A stretch of DNA of 64,000 nucleotides from Streptomyces sp. NBC_01381 (GTDB lineage: Bacteria > Actinomycetota > Actinomycetes > Streptomycetales > Streptomycetaceae). Positions 15,980 through 24,256 of this stretch are shown one piece after another; the first letter of the stretch is position 1; each line of letters opens with the position of its first letter. The notes beneath the pieces were generated by a model. That model had not been told where the DNA came from and searched no databases. It saw only the letters and a program-made list of their open reading frames with translations. The DNA lies in NCBI RefSeq assembly GCF_026340305.1, contig NZ_JAPEPI010000001.1, forward strand, positions 2,790,001 to 2,854,000, in the 5' to 3' direction. A program made the translations under genes and the position numbers.

Positions 15980-17428
15980 ATGTCGTCGTCAAGACAGACG
16001 CGAGCCATCGCCCGCGCCGGAGCCGTGGCGGTGCTCACCGCGCTCGTCGCGGCGCTGCTTCCCGCGGCCGCCGCGCACGCGGAGAGCCGCACGGTCCAGG
16101 GCGGACGGCTCGACTGGGGCATCAAATCCTCCTTCCAGAGTTACGTGACCGGGCCGATCGCCCAGGGGAGTTCGACGCTGCAGGGCGGCGCGGCCACGGT
16201 CGGCGGCAGCCAGTTCCGCTTCCATTCGGCCAAGGGGTCGTACGACCCGGACAGCGGGGCCTTCACCGCCGGGTTCTCCGGCGGAGTGCACTTCCTGGGG
16301 CACAAGAAGGGCGGCTCGTACGAGCTGGACCTCACCATCAGCAACCCCACCGTCAAGATCTCCGGCGGCTCCGGCACGCTCCACGCCGACATGGTCAGCA
16401 AGGAGAAGGGCACGGGCAAGGTCACGACCAACGCCCAGGTGCCGCTCGCGACCCTCGGCATGTCCGGCATCGACATGTTGGGCGGCTCGGGCCCGATCGC
16501 CCTCAACAACCTTCCCGCGACGCTCACTTCACAGGGGGCGAAGGCCTTCGCCGGGTACTACACGGCGGGCACCGAGCTCGACCGGGTGAGCCTGTCGACG
16601 GACCTCGCGGCGAAGTCCGGCTCCGACAAGCCGTCGAAGAAGCCGTCGCCGAAGCCCTCGGAGTCCGAGAAGAAGACGAAGGCGGGCCGCGTCGAGGACG
16701 CCGCCGTCGACTGGGGCGTGCGCCGCACCTTCCGGGAGTACGTCACCGGATCCATCGCCAAGGGCGAGTGGAAACTGTCCGCCGGGGCGCAGGACGGCGG
16801 CGCGTACTTCCGCTTCGCCGAGGGCGAGGGAACGTACGACAAGAAGAAGCAGACCCTCGACGTGGACTTCGCGGGGACGGTGCGCTTCACCGGCGCGCAC
16901 GGCCTCGACCTCGCGCTGAGCAAGGTCGCCGTCGAGGTGAAGGACGGCAAGGGCACGCTCCTCGCGGACGTCGACAGCAAGGGCGACAAGGGCGTCACGC
17001 TGAAGAAGGCCCCGCTGGTCACCTTCGCGGCCGGGGAGCTGAAGCCGAAGGACGGCCTCGTCTCCCTCACCGAGGTGCCGACGAAGCTCACCGGCGACGG
17101 TGCGAAGGCCTTCGGGTCCATGTACAAGGCGGGCTCCGCGATGGACCCGCTGTCGCTCGCCGTCGCCCTCGACGCCGACGCGAAGCTGCCCGCGCTGCCG
17201 GACCTCGGCTCGTCCGCGAGCCCGACGCCGCAGCCGAAGAGGGCGACCGGGCCGAAGACACAGAACGCCGCCGACTCGGCCGACTCCTCATCGCCCGCCG
17301 TGCCGATCGGCGTGGGCGCGGGCGCGGCACTGCTGCTCGCCGCGGCGGTCGCGTTCGGCGTCGTACGCAAGAAGCGCGCGGCGTCAGGCGCCGACGCGTC
17401 GACGGACACCACCGGCTCCGATTCCTGA
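15980..17428 (+). CDS. Cell-surface heme-binding protein with two HtaA domains
   Basis: A 482-aa exported protein: secretion signal (1 to about 36, ending AAAHAES), first HtaA domain (about 38-205, starting LDWGIKSSFQSYV), a Lys/Pro/Ser-rich linker (PSKKPSPKPSESEKK), second HtaA domain (about 233-400, starting VDWGVRRTFREYV), another linker, and a C-terminal membrane helix with RKKR tail. In Corynebacterium diphtheriae, HtaA proteins bind heme and hemoglobin and pass heme to HmuT; conserved Tyr and Trp residues in the domain starts are kept here. No LAxTG/LPxTG signal is visible, so anchoring is by the helix. ATG 15980 has AGGGG upstream. First gene of an operon-like run under the iron box at 15938. 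Confidence 0.92.
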   Translation: MSSSRQTRAIARAGAVAVLTALVAALLPAAAAHAESRTVQGGRLDWGIKSSFQSYVTGPIAQGSSTLQGGAATVGGSQFRFHSAKGSYDPDSGAFTAGFSGGVHFLGHKKGGSYELDLTISNPTVKISGGSGTLHADMVSKEKGTGKVTTNAQVPLATLGMSGIDMLGGSGPIALNNLPATLTSQGAKAFAGYYTAGTELDRVSLSTDLAAKSGSDKPSKKPSPKPSESEKKTKAGRVEDAAVDWGVRRTFREYVTGSIAKGEWKLSAGAQDGGAYFRFAEGEGTYDKKKQTLDVDFAGTVRFTGAHGLDLALSKVAVEVKDGKGTLLADVDSKGDKGVTLKKAPLVTFAAGELKPKDGLVSLTEVPTKLTGDGAKAFGSMYKAGSAMDPLSLAVALDADAKLPALPDLGSSASPTPQPKRATGPKTQNAADSADSSSPAVPIGVGAGAALLLAAAVAFGVVRKKRAASGADASTDTTGSDS

Positions 17429-17489
17429 CCCTTCCGGGTCACCCACCCCAGCTCACTTCCTCACCCGTCTCTCAAGGAGAAGACCGACC

Positions 17490-19019
17490 ATGGCCGCCAT
17501 TCGTCGTCCCATAACCCTCGCCGCAGCCGTCGCGACCGCCGTCACGCTCGGCGCGACCGCCCTCACCCTTCCCGCGCTCGCCGCCGACGGCGGCGCAGCA
17601 GCGGCGCCGCAGGTCGAGCTCAAGGACGGCACGCTGGACTGGGGCTTCAAGGAGTCCTTCCGCAAGTACGTCACGGGCATGGCCATGGGCAAGATCGAGG
17701 CCACGGACGGCGCCAAGCAGGCGGCGGACAACGGGGTGTTCACCTTCACCGACGGCACGGGGACGTACGACACCGGGACGCACGCCACCGACACCGCCTT
17801 CAAGGGCGCGGTCCGCTTCTCCTCCACGGCGCACGGCTTCGACATCAAGATGTCCGACGTGAAGGTCCGCACCGAGGGCACGGGCGGCGCCATCCAGGCC
17901 GACGTCAGCCTCAACGGCACCGCCCAGAACGACATCGACCTCGCCAAGCTCGACCTGACCGGCATCAAGCCCGGCCAGGGCGAGGGCGGCGCGATGACGT
18001 TCAAGGACATCCCGGCGACGCTGACGGCGGACGGCGCCAAGGCGTTCAACGGCATGTACAAGGAGGGCGACAAGCTCGACCCGGCCACCCTGACGGTGAA
18101 GGCGGCCGGCGCCCCGACGGAGAAGCCGACCGAGACGCCGAAGCCGACGGACAAGCCCACGGAAACCCCGAAGCCGACGGAGAAGCCTTCCGAGACCCCG
18201 AAGCCGACGGACAAGCCGACCGCGACCCCGAAGCCGACCACCACGTCCGACGCCGAGGCGCCCGCGGGCAAGGTCTACGACGGCTCGCTCGCCTGGGGCG
18301 TCAAGGAGTCCTTCCGCCGCTACATCGAGTCCGGCGGCGGCGCCACGCTCTCCGGCGGCGCCGAGAAGAACGACAACGGCTACGACTTCCCTTACGCCAA
18401 GGCCGACTTGGACGCCGACGCCAAGAAGCTGACCGCGTCCTTCGGCGGCGCCGTCCGCTTCGCGTACAAGGCGCACGGCATCGACATGAAGTTCAGCGAC
18501 ATCAAGGTCGCGGCGGACGGCGCCAAGGGCACGCTGACCGTGGACGTCACCACGCCCAAGGGCACCAACGACGACGTGAAGTTCGCGACGCTGGACCTCT
18601 CCAAGGCCTCGTACGAGGCGAAGGACGACGTCGTGCTGCTCGACAAGATCCCGGCGGCGTTCACGGCGGCGGGCGCGAAGCAGTTCGCCAACGAGACGAC
18701 GGGCTCCATGTACAAGGAGGGCGACGCGATCGACCCGGTCACGGTGGCGCTCTCGGTCGCCGACGGTGCCGAGCTGCCGGGCGGCAGCGGCGGCAGTGGC
18801 GGCTCCACCGGTGGTGGCGGCTCGACCGGCTCCGGTTCCACCGGCGGGGGTTCGGCCTCGGCCTCGCTGGGCGGCGGCGGTTCGGTCGGCGGGGGTACGG
18901 GGGGCTCGCTGGCGTCCACCGGTTCGTCGACGCCGACCGGTGCGCTGATCGGCGTGGCCGGGGCGGTCGTCGTGGCAGGCGCGGGGGCGGTGTACGTGGC
19001 GAGGCGCCGCGTTTCCTGA
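17490..19019 (+). CDS. Sortase-anchored surface protein with two HtaA heme-binding domains
   Basis: A 509-aa protein: signal peptide (1 to about 32), HtaA domain 1 (about 43-200, LDWGFKESFRKYV), four copies of a ten-residue KPTETPKPTD-like linker (about 210-250), HtaA domain 2 (about 267-425, LAWGVKESFRRYI), a Gly/Ser spacer (about 430-473), LASTG at 474-478, a membrane helix and an RRR tail. LAxTG is the motif used by class E sortases of streptomycetes, so the protein is probably linked to peptidoglycan, in contrast to the helix-anchored paralog upstream. ATG 17490 is preferred over in-frame codons inside the previous gene; CAAGGAG precedes it. It likely presents heme further out in the wall, forming a relay with the first HtaA protein and HmuT. 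Confidence 0.93.
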   Translation: MAAIRRPITLAAAVATAVTLGATALTLPALAADGGAAAAPQVELKDGTLDWGFKESFRKYVTGMAMGKIEATDGAKQAADNGVFTFTDGTGTYDTGTHATDTAFKGAVRFSSTAHGFDIKMSDVKVRTEGTGGAIQADVSLNGTAQNDIDLAKLDLTGIKPGQGEGGAMTFKDIPATLTADGAKAFNGMYKEGDKLDPATLTVKAAGAPTEKPTETPKPTDKPTETPKPTEKPSETPKPTDKPTATPKPTTTSDAEAPAGKVYDGSLAWGVKESFRRYIESGGGATLSGGAEKNDNGYDFPYAKADLDADAKKLTASFGGAVRFAYKAHGIDMKFSDIKVAADGAKGTLTVDVTTPKGTNDDVKFATLDLSKASYEAKDDVVLLDKIPAAFTAAGAKQFANETTGSMYKEGDAIDPVTVALSVADGAELPGGSGGSGGSTGGGGSTGSGSTGGGSASASLGGGGSVGGGTGGSLASTGSSTPTGALIGVAGAVVVAGAGAVYVARRRVS

Positions 19020-19052
19020 GAAGGCTTCAACTGAGGATGCTTCAATGCCCGA

Positions 19053-19712
19053 ATGACGGAACTTCCTGACGGCATTGACGTACTGAGGGTCTTCTGCGGG
19101 CCCGACGGTCGGCACGGCAATGAACTGGGTGTCGTGCGCGACGGGGCCCGCGTGGCCGCTCGCGGTGACCGGCAGGCGGTGGCCGCGAAGCTGGGCTTCA
19201 GCGAGACGGTGTTCGTCGATGACCCCGAGCGCGGGGTCATCGACATCTACACGCCCACGCTGCGGCTGCCGTTCGCGGGCCATCCGTGCGTCGGTACGTC
19301 CTGGCTGTTGGACATCCCCGAACTGGTCACGCCCGCGGGGGTGGTGGAGGCCCGCCAGGACGGGGAGTTCAACTGGATCGCGGCGCGGGCGGAATGGGCG
19401 CCGGTGCGGACGCTGCGTTCTTACGGGAGCGTGGCCGAGGTGGAGGCGCTGCGGGTGCCGCCGCCGGGGGAGTGGATCTACGCGTGGGCGTGGCAGGACG
19501 AGGCGGCGGGGCGGGTTCGCGCCCGCGCCTTTCCCGGCAGGGACGACGGGATCGACGAGGACGAGGCCACGGGGGCGGCGGCGTTGCTGCTGACGCATCA
19601 GCTGGGGCGGGCGCTGAACATCACGCAGGGGCGTGGCTCGCAACTTCTGACTGCGCCGGGGCCGGGGGGTCTGATCGAGGTGGGGGGTCGGGTGCGGCTC
19701 GTCTCGGGCTGA
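19053..19712 (+). CDS. PhzF-family isomerase/epimerase-like protein, short form
   Basis: A 219-aa protein with the PhzF fold signatures FAGHPCVGTSWLL (about 73-85), DEATGAAALLLTH and ITQGRGSQLL. The N-terminal catalytic GN(P/S) box appears as GNELGVV. PhzF relatives isomerise small acids, as in phenazine synthesis or the diaminopimelate-epimerase-like fold. Most are 260-300 aa, so this one is short in the middle. It begins 33 bp after the LASTG HtaA gene in the same direction and is probably co-transcribed with it, although no link to heme use is known for the family. Confidence 0.8.
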   Translation: MTELPDGIDVLRVFCGPDGRHGNELGVVRDGARVAARGDRQAVAAKLGFSETVFVDDPERGVIDIYTPTLRLPFAGHPCVGTSWLLDIPELVTPAGVVEARQDGEFNWIAARAEWAPVRTLRSYGSVAEVEALRVPPPGEWIYAWAWQDEAAGRVRARAFPGRDDGIDEDEATGAAALLLTHQLGRALNITQGRGSQLLTAPGPGGLIEVGGRVRLVSG

Positions 19713-19780
19713 GGTCTGCCTCCGGCGGTCCTTTCCCCAACCCTGCCCCTACCCGAATCTCTTCCGGCTCCGCCGGCCGC

Positions 19781-19837
19781 GAGGTGGCCGTCAATCACCG
19801 GCTCCGCCGAGTTCGTCCTCAAACGCCGGACGGGCTG
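19781..19837. repeat. Dispersed repeat (CAAACGCCGGACGGGCTG core), copy 2
   Basis: Begins GAGGTGGCCGTCAATCACCG and continues through the CGCCGAGTTCGTCC segment to the core CAAACGCCGGACGGGCTG. It matches copy 1 (12702) over the left arm, and copies 27264 and 60733 in the opposite orientation. The second hairpin arm of copy 1 is absent here. Confidence 0.75.
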
Positions 19838-19884
19838 AAAGGTCCGCAGCCGGGCTGGAAGACCTACTGACGGGGTGGGCGGGC

Positions 19885-20125
19885 AACTTCGGGGCAATCG
19901 GGTGGGTGGGCGGGAAAGCTTTCGCCGCGAAGCGGCGGTACGGCGGCGCGGCCGACGACGGCGCGTGGGCAGACCGGGGCCGCTGCGGGGCAATCGGGCG
20001 GGTGCGCGGGAAAGATCGCCGCGAAGCGGCGGTATGGCGGTGCGGCCGTCAACGGTGCGTCGGCAGGTTGGAAGCGCTGCCGGGTAATCGGGTGGGTGGG
20101 CGGGAAAGATCCGCCGCGAAGCGGC
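19885..20125 (+). repeat. Three tandem ~95-bp units with G-quadruplex core and CCGCGAAGCGG hairpin
   Basis: Units start near 19891, 19987 and 20082. Each reads (G)GGNAATCGGG..., then GAAAG, then a small hairpin CCGC-GAA-GCGG. The first and third contain GGGTGGGTGGGCGGG (19900-19914 and 20090-20104), four G-triplets with single-base loops. The middle unit is degenerate (GGGCGGGTGCGCGGG). Confidence 0.75.
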
Positions 20126-20168
20126 GGGCTTGAGCGGGGTCTGGGGCGGAGCCCCAGGGCGGTGCCGC

Positions 20169-20837
20169 CTACGCCGAGAGTGGGAACTCCTGGCCCAGTT
20201 CGCGGAAGACCGCCGTATTCAAAGCGAAAGCGCGCTTGCATTCGTCAACGATCCGCTGCCGCTCCAACTCGTCAGGGACGACCTCCCCGAGCGCGTCAAG
20301 CAGTTCCCGGTACCCCCGCTTGAACGCCGCCGGGTTGGAGATGTCCTCGAAGACGTAGAAGCGGACGCCATCACCCTTGCGGGCGAAGCCCCATGCCTGT
20401 TCCGCTTTGCCGCGGATGATCTGGCCGCCGGAGAGATCGCCGAGATAGCGGGTGTAGTGGTGGGCCACGTAACCGCCGGGCCAGGTCCGCGCGCATTCGG
20501 CCACCCGCGCCGCGTACGCCGCCGTGGCGGGCAGCGGCGTGAGGCCCTCGCGCCAGTCCGCGCCCCGCAGATGCGCGAGGTCCCGCTCCAGCTCGGTCAC
20601 GCGCAGCAGCTCGGGCTGTATGAACGGGCCCGCGACCGGGTCGTCCCGCAGGGCCTGCGCGGCGTCCTCCAGGGCGCGGTACACGAACCACAGCTGCTCG
20701 GTGTAGCGCGCGTACGCGTCGACGCCCAGTTTGCCGCCGAGCAGGTCGCTCATGAACGTCGAGGTCTCCGCCTCCGTGTGCTGCTCGTGCGAGGCGGTGC
20801 GGATCACCGTGGAGAAGGGCGTGGACGGCGTATCCAT
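20169..20837 (-). CDS. hmuO: Heme oxygenase (biliverdin-producing)
   Basis: A 222-aa alpha-helical heme oxygenase. The proximal heme ligand is in TASHEQHTEAE (about 14-24, His about 20), and the distal helix signature is YLGDLSGGQIIRGKA (about 132-146). It opens heme to biliverdin, CO and Fe(II) in the cytoplasm, using reductase-supplied electrons, and completes the local heme-use pathway (HtaA, HmuTUV, heme oxygenase). ATG 20837 follows GGAGGTCC. A near-perfect iron box lies 56-74 bp upstream, so it should be induced by iron starvation. Confidence 0.94.
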   Translation of the reverse strand: MDTPSTPFSTVIRTASHEQHTEAETSTFMSDLLGGKLGVDAYARYTEQLWFVYRALEDAAQALRDDPVAGPFIQPELLRVTELERDLAHLRGADWREGLTPLPATAAYAARVAECARTWPGGYVAHHYTRYLGDLSGGQIIRGKAEQAWGFARKGDGVRFYVFEDISNPAAFKRGYRELLDALGEVVPDELERQRIVDECKRAFALNTAVFRELGQEFPLSA

Positions 20838-20892
20838 GAGGGACCTCCGAAGCCGAGGAATGACGGGAACCAGCGCGACCGCTACCGATGAT

Positions 20893-20911
20893 TCAGGTTA
20901 GGCTTACCTAA
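20893..20911. promoter_or_regulatory. Iron box upstream of heme oxygenase
   Basis: TCAGGTTAGGCTTACCTAA matches 17 of 19 positions of the palindrome TTAGGTTAGGCTAACCTAA recognised by DtxR/IdeR/DmdR repressors. It lies 56 bp before the hmuO start on the minus strand. Confidence 0.88.
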
Positions 20912-20975
20912 GTCAACTGGTTCCCGACGTCCTGTCGGTAAAAACGCTACCCGCTCAGAGCCCGGGGATGCGTGT

Positions 20976-21833
20976 TCAGGGAAGCGTCAGGATCTCCGTC
21001 CCGCTGTCCGTCACCACGAGCGTGTGCTCGAACTGCGCGGTCCGCTTGCGGTCCTTCGTCACGACGGTCCAGCCGTCGTCCCACATGTCGTAGTCGTGCG
21101 TGCCAAGGGTCAGCATCGGCTCGATGGTGAACGTCATGCCGGGCTGGATCACGGTCGTGGCGTGCGGGCTGTCGTAGTGCGGGACGATCAGGCCGGAGTG
21201 GAAGGACGTGTTGATGCCGTGGCCGGTGAAGTCACGGACGACGCCGTAGCCGAAGCGCTTGGCGTACGACTCGATGACACGGCCGATGATGTTGATCTGG
21301 CGGCCGGGCTTGACCGCCTTGATGGCGCGGTTGAGGGACTCGCGGGTCCGCTCCACGAGCAGCGTGGACTCCTCGTCGACGTCGCCGACCAGGTATGTGG
21401 CGTTGTTGTCGCCGTGCACGCCGCCGATGTAGGCCGTCACGTCGAGGTTGATGATGTCGCCGTCCTTGAGGACGGTGGAGTCCGGGATGCCGTGACAGAT
21501 GACCTCGTTGACCGAGGTGCACAGCGACTTCTGGAAGCCGCGGTAGCCGAGCGTGGAGGGGTAGGCGCCGTGGTCGCACATGTACTCGTGCGCGACACGG
21601 TCCAGCTCGTCGGTGGTGACACCGGGGGCGATGTGCTTGGCGGCCTCGGCCATCGCGCGCGCGGCGATACGGCCCGCGGTGCGCATCAGCTCGATGGTCT
21701 CGGGGGTCTGCACCTCGGGCCCCGTGTACGGGGTGGGCGAGGGTTTCCCCACGTACTCCGGGCGCCTGATGTTTCCCGGAACGGGGCGGATGGGGGAGAG
21801 CTCCCCTGGGACGAGCAGTGACTGGCCAGACAT
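20976..21833 (-). CDS. map: Type I methionyl aminopeptidase
   Basis: A 285-aa MetAP with an N-terminal extension (about 1-35) common in actinobacteria. Metal ligands and catalytic residues are recognisable: CHGIPD (His in the S1 region), [15 protein letters not shown] (two Asp), GHGIN (His), FTIEPM (Glu) and TAQFEHT (Glu). It removes the initiator methionine from nascent proteins. ATG 21833 ([10 protein letters not shown]) is chosen; 90 bp of in-frame sequence upstream is not conserved-looking and would overlap the promoter of the divergent small gene. The length matches the usual streptomycete enzyme. Confidence 0.95.
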   Translation of the reverse strand: MSGQSLLVPGELSPIRPVPGNIRRPEYVGKPSPTPYTGPEVQTPETIELMRTAGRIAARAMAEAAKHIAPGVTTDELDRVAHEYMCDHGAYPSTLGYRGFQKSLCTSVNEVICHGIPDSTVLKDGDIINLDVTAYIGGVHGDNNATYLVGDVDEESTLLVERTRESLNRAIKAVKPGRQINIIGRVIESYAKRFGYGVVRDFTGHGINTSFHSGLIVPHYDSPHATTVIQPGMTFTIEPMLTLGTHDYDMWDDGWTVVTKDRKRTAQFEHTLVVTDSGTEILTLP

Positions 21834-21891
21834 GCCAGCGAGTCTAACCAGGCGGTGTGGGGCAGCATGGCGGGAGAGAGAGGAGCAGACC

Positions 21892-22119
21892 ATGCCTCTG
21901 TTCAAGAAGCGGACTGTCGGCAAACCGGGTGAGTGGTACTACTGCCTGGAGCATCAGCGGGTCGAGGAGGGTCCCGACTGCCCGGGCAAGGACCGCTTCG
22001 GTCCTTACGACTCCCGGGAGGAGGCGGAGCGGGCGATGCAGACCGCCGCCGAGCGGAACCTGGAGTGGGAGACGGACCCCAAGTGGCATGACGCCCCCTC
22101 CCGTGAGGGCGAGGACTAG
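21892..22119 (+). CDS. Conserved small hypothetical protein (75 aa)
   Basis: A 75-aa hydrophilic protein: [18 protein letters not shown], then [20 protein letters not shown] and an acidic helix [16 protein letters not shown] ending in a Trp-rich tail. Two cysteines (YYCLEH and PDCPGK) could form a small metal site, but this is a guess. I recall close versions beside map in other streptomycetes, without a known function. The start at 21892 is fixed by GAGAGAGGAG upstream. It is divergent from map, and a long hairpin repeat follows its stop. Confidence 0.8.
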   Translation: MPLFKKRTVGKPGEWYYCLEHQRVEEGPDCPGKDRFGPYDSREEAERAMQTAAERNLEWETDPKWHDAPSREGED

Positions 22120-22128
22120 TCGGTTTCG

Positions 22129-22209
22129 CCGCTCCGCGGCGGGTTTCCCGCCCGCCCATTACCCCGTGGCTGAATGGGTGGGCGGGCGGGAAACGCCGCG
22201 GAGCGGCGG
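22129..22209. terminator. Long inverted repeat with G-quadruplex core between convergent genes
   Basis: Left arm 22129-22160 and right arm 22173-22209 are near-perfect reverse complements with small indels. The right arm holds GGGTGGGCGGGCGGG (22176-22190), the same core as the repeats at 19885 and 44774, followed by CGCCGCGGAGCGGCGG. Placed between a plus-strand stop (22119) and a minus-strand stop (22260), it probably acts as a bidirectional terminator. Confidence 0.7.
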
Positions 22210-22259
22210 AAGGCGGTGCGCCCGCCGCGGGGCGCCGGGAAGCCCCGTCCGGCAAAGCC

Positions 22260-23531
22260 CTACGGCGTGGCAGACAGCTTCCGGCGGCGCATCGCGTCCG
22301 CGTCCGTGCTCGCGTCGTACGACACCAGCTTCGGCAGCGCCGCGGTCAGCGCCCCCACCGCCGCCACGCAGGCAAGACCGCCCGACCAGACGGCAGTCCG
22401 CGTACCCGTCCAGCCGGCGGCGGCCCCCGCGCGGACCTGGCCCAGCTGGGGGCCCACGCTGTAGGAGAGGACCTCGATGCCGGCGAGCCTGCCCCGCAGC
22501 TCGTCCGGGATCGTCTGGTTCCAGATGGTGGAGCGGCCGAGCCCGCTCAGCATGTCGCCCGCACCCGCCAGGGCGAGGCACACAAGCACCAGCCACACAT
22601 TCGAGAACCATCCGGCGGCCGTGATCGCGAGCCCCCAGCCCGCCGCCCCGAACACGACGAGCAGCCCGTGCCGCCGCACCCGTGACGTCCACCCGCTGGT
22701 CAGGCTGAGCAGCAGCGAACCGATCGCCCCGGCCGCGTACATCAGACCAAGGGACCACTCCGCGTCAAGATCCTCCGCGAGGAACGGGAAGATCGTGTTC
22801 GGGAAGGCGAAGAACATCGCCGCCATGTCGATCGCGTACGTCCCGAGCAGCACCGGCCGCGACGACGCGTACCGCGCACCCTCCGCCAGGCCCCGCAGCG
22901 ACGGCTTCTCCGCGTCGTGCGCGGCGGGCGCAGGCGCGATGCGGGTGCACAGGGCCACGGAGACGGCGAAGCCGACGACCGTCACCGCGTACGCGGACGC
23001 GTGCCCGGCGAACGCCACGACCAGGCCCGCAAGCGAAGGGCCCGCGATCGCGCCGACGTTCCAGCGCAGCGAGTTCAGCGCGGCCGCCGCCGTGAGCTGG
23101 TCGTGCGGCACGATGCGGGCCATCAGCGAGTCCAGTGCCGGGCGCTGGAGGCCCGCGAGCGCCGATACGCCCGCCGCCACGACGTACAGGGGCCACAGCA
23201 TCGGCTCCGGCAGCAGCGCGTTCACCAAGAGGATCGCGGCGAGCAGGCCGAGGCCCGCCTCCGTCAGAAGGATCACCTTGCGGCGGTCCACGGCGTCGGC
23301 GAGCGCACCCCCGTACAGACCGAAGACGATCAGCGGCACCAGCTCGACCGCTCCCATCGCACCGACCGCGAGCGGCGAGTCCGTCAGCTCCTTGATCTGC
23401 AACGGCAGGGCGACCAGCGCCATGAAGCTGCCGAAGTTGGTGACGAGACCCTGGACCCACAGCAGCCGGAAATCACGGGTGGATCGCCACGGCGAGAGGT
23501 CGGGCAGTATCGAGGAGGAGGAGAGGGACAC
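22260..23531 (-). CDS. MFS transporter (enterobactin-exporter-like/MdfA-type group)
   Basis: A 423-aa protein with 12 predicted helices. N-terminal RSTRDFRLLWVQGLVTNFGSFM and LPLQIKELTDSPLAVGAMGAVELVP, with the loop motif GGALADAVDRRKVILLTE, place it in the EntS-like exporter group of the major facilitator superfamily. The substrate is unknown. Being within 1.5 kb of heme genes suggests siderophore export as one option, but no iron box precedes it. Start is GTG 23531 with only a weak ribosome site. The C-terminal RRRK tail is cytoplasmic. Confidence 0.85.
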   Translation of the reverse strand: MSLSSSSILPDLSPWRSTRDFRLLWVQGLVTNFGSFMALVALPLQIKELTDSPLAVGAMGAVELVPLIVFGLYGGALADAVDRRKVILLTEAGLGLLAAILLVNALLPEPMLWPLYVVAAGVSALAGLQRPALDSLMARIVPHDQLTAAAALNSLRWNVGAIAGPSLAGLVVAFAGHASAYAVTVVGFAVSVALCTRIAPAPAAHDAEKPSLRGLAEGARYASSRPVLLGTYAIDMAAMFFAFPNTIFPFLAEDLDAEWSLGLMYAAGAIGSLLLSLTSGWTSRVRRHGLLVVFGAAGWGLAITAAGWFSNVWLVLVCLALAGAGDMLSGLGRSTIWNQTIPDELRGRLAGIEVLSYSVGPQLGQVRAGAAAGWTGTRTAVWSGGLACVAAVGALTAALPKLVSYDASTDADAMRRRKLSATP

Positions 23532-23574
23532 GGAAAGCCATGCTCAGCGCCTGGCCCGCGTCCCGGCAACCGAA

Positions 23575-24177
23575 TTACCACCGCGCCGGCGGCGGCGCCG
23601 TCAGCTGGTCGGCGAGGCGGGAGAGACGGTCGCGCAGCCGGCGCCTGCCCCGCGCCGCAGGCAGCGAGTTCTCGCCGGACGCCGCGCTCACCAGGTGCTG
23701 GACCGTGTCGAGGTCAAGCTCGGGGGAGTCCGGGACGGTCAGCGCCTCGTGCGCCATGGAGTGCAGCTCGCGGTCCCCGGAGTCGAGCGCGAGGACCGTC
23801 GCCCCCGCCGCCCGTGCGTCGTGCACCCGTTCAAGGAGCCCCGCGCCCGGCGCATCCGGCGCCACCACGAGCAGCGTCTCGCCGCGCCGCGCCGCCTCGA
23901 TCCGCCCGAGCCCGGTGGACAGGTGGGCGGGGTCGCCCGCCCGCACCCGGTGCCGCACGAGCGTGGGCGTCAGTTCGGGCGTCCCGGACCACGCCGCCTC
24001 GTCCACGAGATGCGCGGCCAGATGCCAGGGCTCGTACTCCTCCGTGCCCACCAGGAGCAGCCCGCCGCCGTGCGGCACCACGGAGGACCGCAGCGTCTTC
24101 GCGAAGCGGCGGGTGGCGCTCGGCCACTCGGTTCCGGCGAGCACTTCGCGCAGCAGCGCGACCCTTACTGCGTCCAT
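23575..24177 (-). CDS. Conserved hypothetical protein (200 aa)
   Basis: Not recognised as a named family. A soluble 200-aa protein starting MDAVRVALLREVL at ATG 24177. It has a GGGLLLVGTEEYEPWHLAAHL segment, then ARRGETLLVVAPDAPGAGLLE and AGATVLALDSGD, which look like beta-alpha units of a sugar isomerase-like (SIS) or Rossmann-type fold, and a basic C-terminus RGRRRLRDRLSRL. No catalytic residues can be assigned. It precedes the MFS gene on the same strand (43-bp gap), so the two may share a transcript. Confidence 0.65.
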   Translation of the reverse strand: MDAVRVALLREVLAGTEWPSATRRFAKTLRSSVVPHGGGLLLVGTEEYEPWHLAAHLVDEAAWSGTPELTPTLVRHRVRAGDPAHLSTGLGRIEAARRGETLLVVAPDAPGAGLLERVHDARAAGATVLALDSGDRELHSMAHEALTVPDSPELDLDTVQHLVSAASGENSLPAARGRRRLRDRLSRLADQLTAPPPARW

Positions 24178-24256
24178 GAGGCCGCATCCTGCCCCAACAA
24201 GCCACTCGTCAGGTGGAGTTCACCGGGAATTCGCCCCGGGTGGGGAGTGACCCGGG

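Larger units (their letters stand above)
19713..20168. other. 456-bp non-coding region filled with dispersed repeats
   Basis: No supportable gene. It contains copy 2 of the CAAACGCCGGACGGGCTG family (19781-19837) and a run of three roughly 95-bp units with G-quadruplex cores (19885-20125). It separates the htaA/phzF unit from the convergent heme oxygenase gene. Confidence 0.7.
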
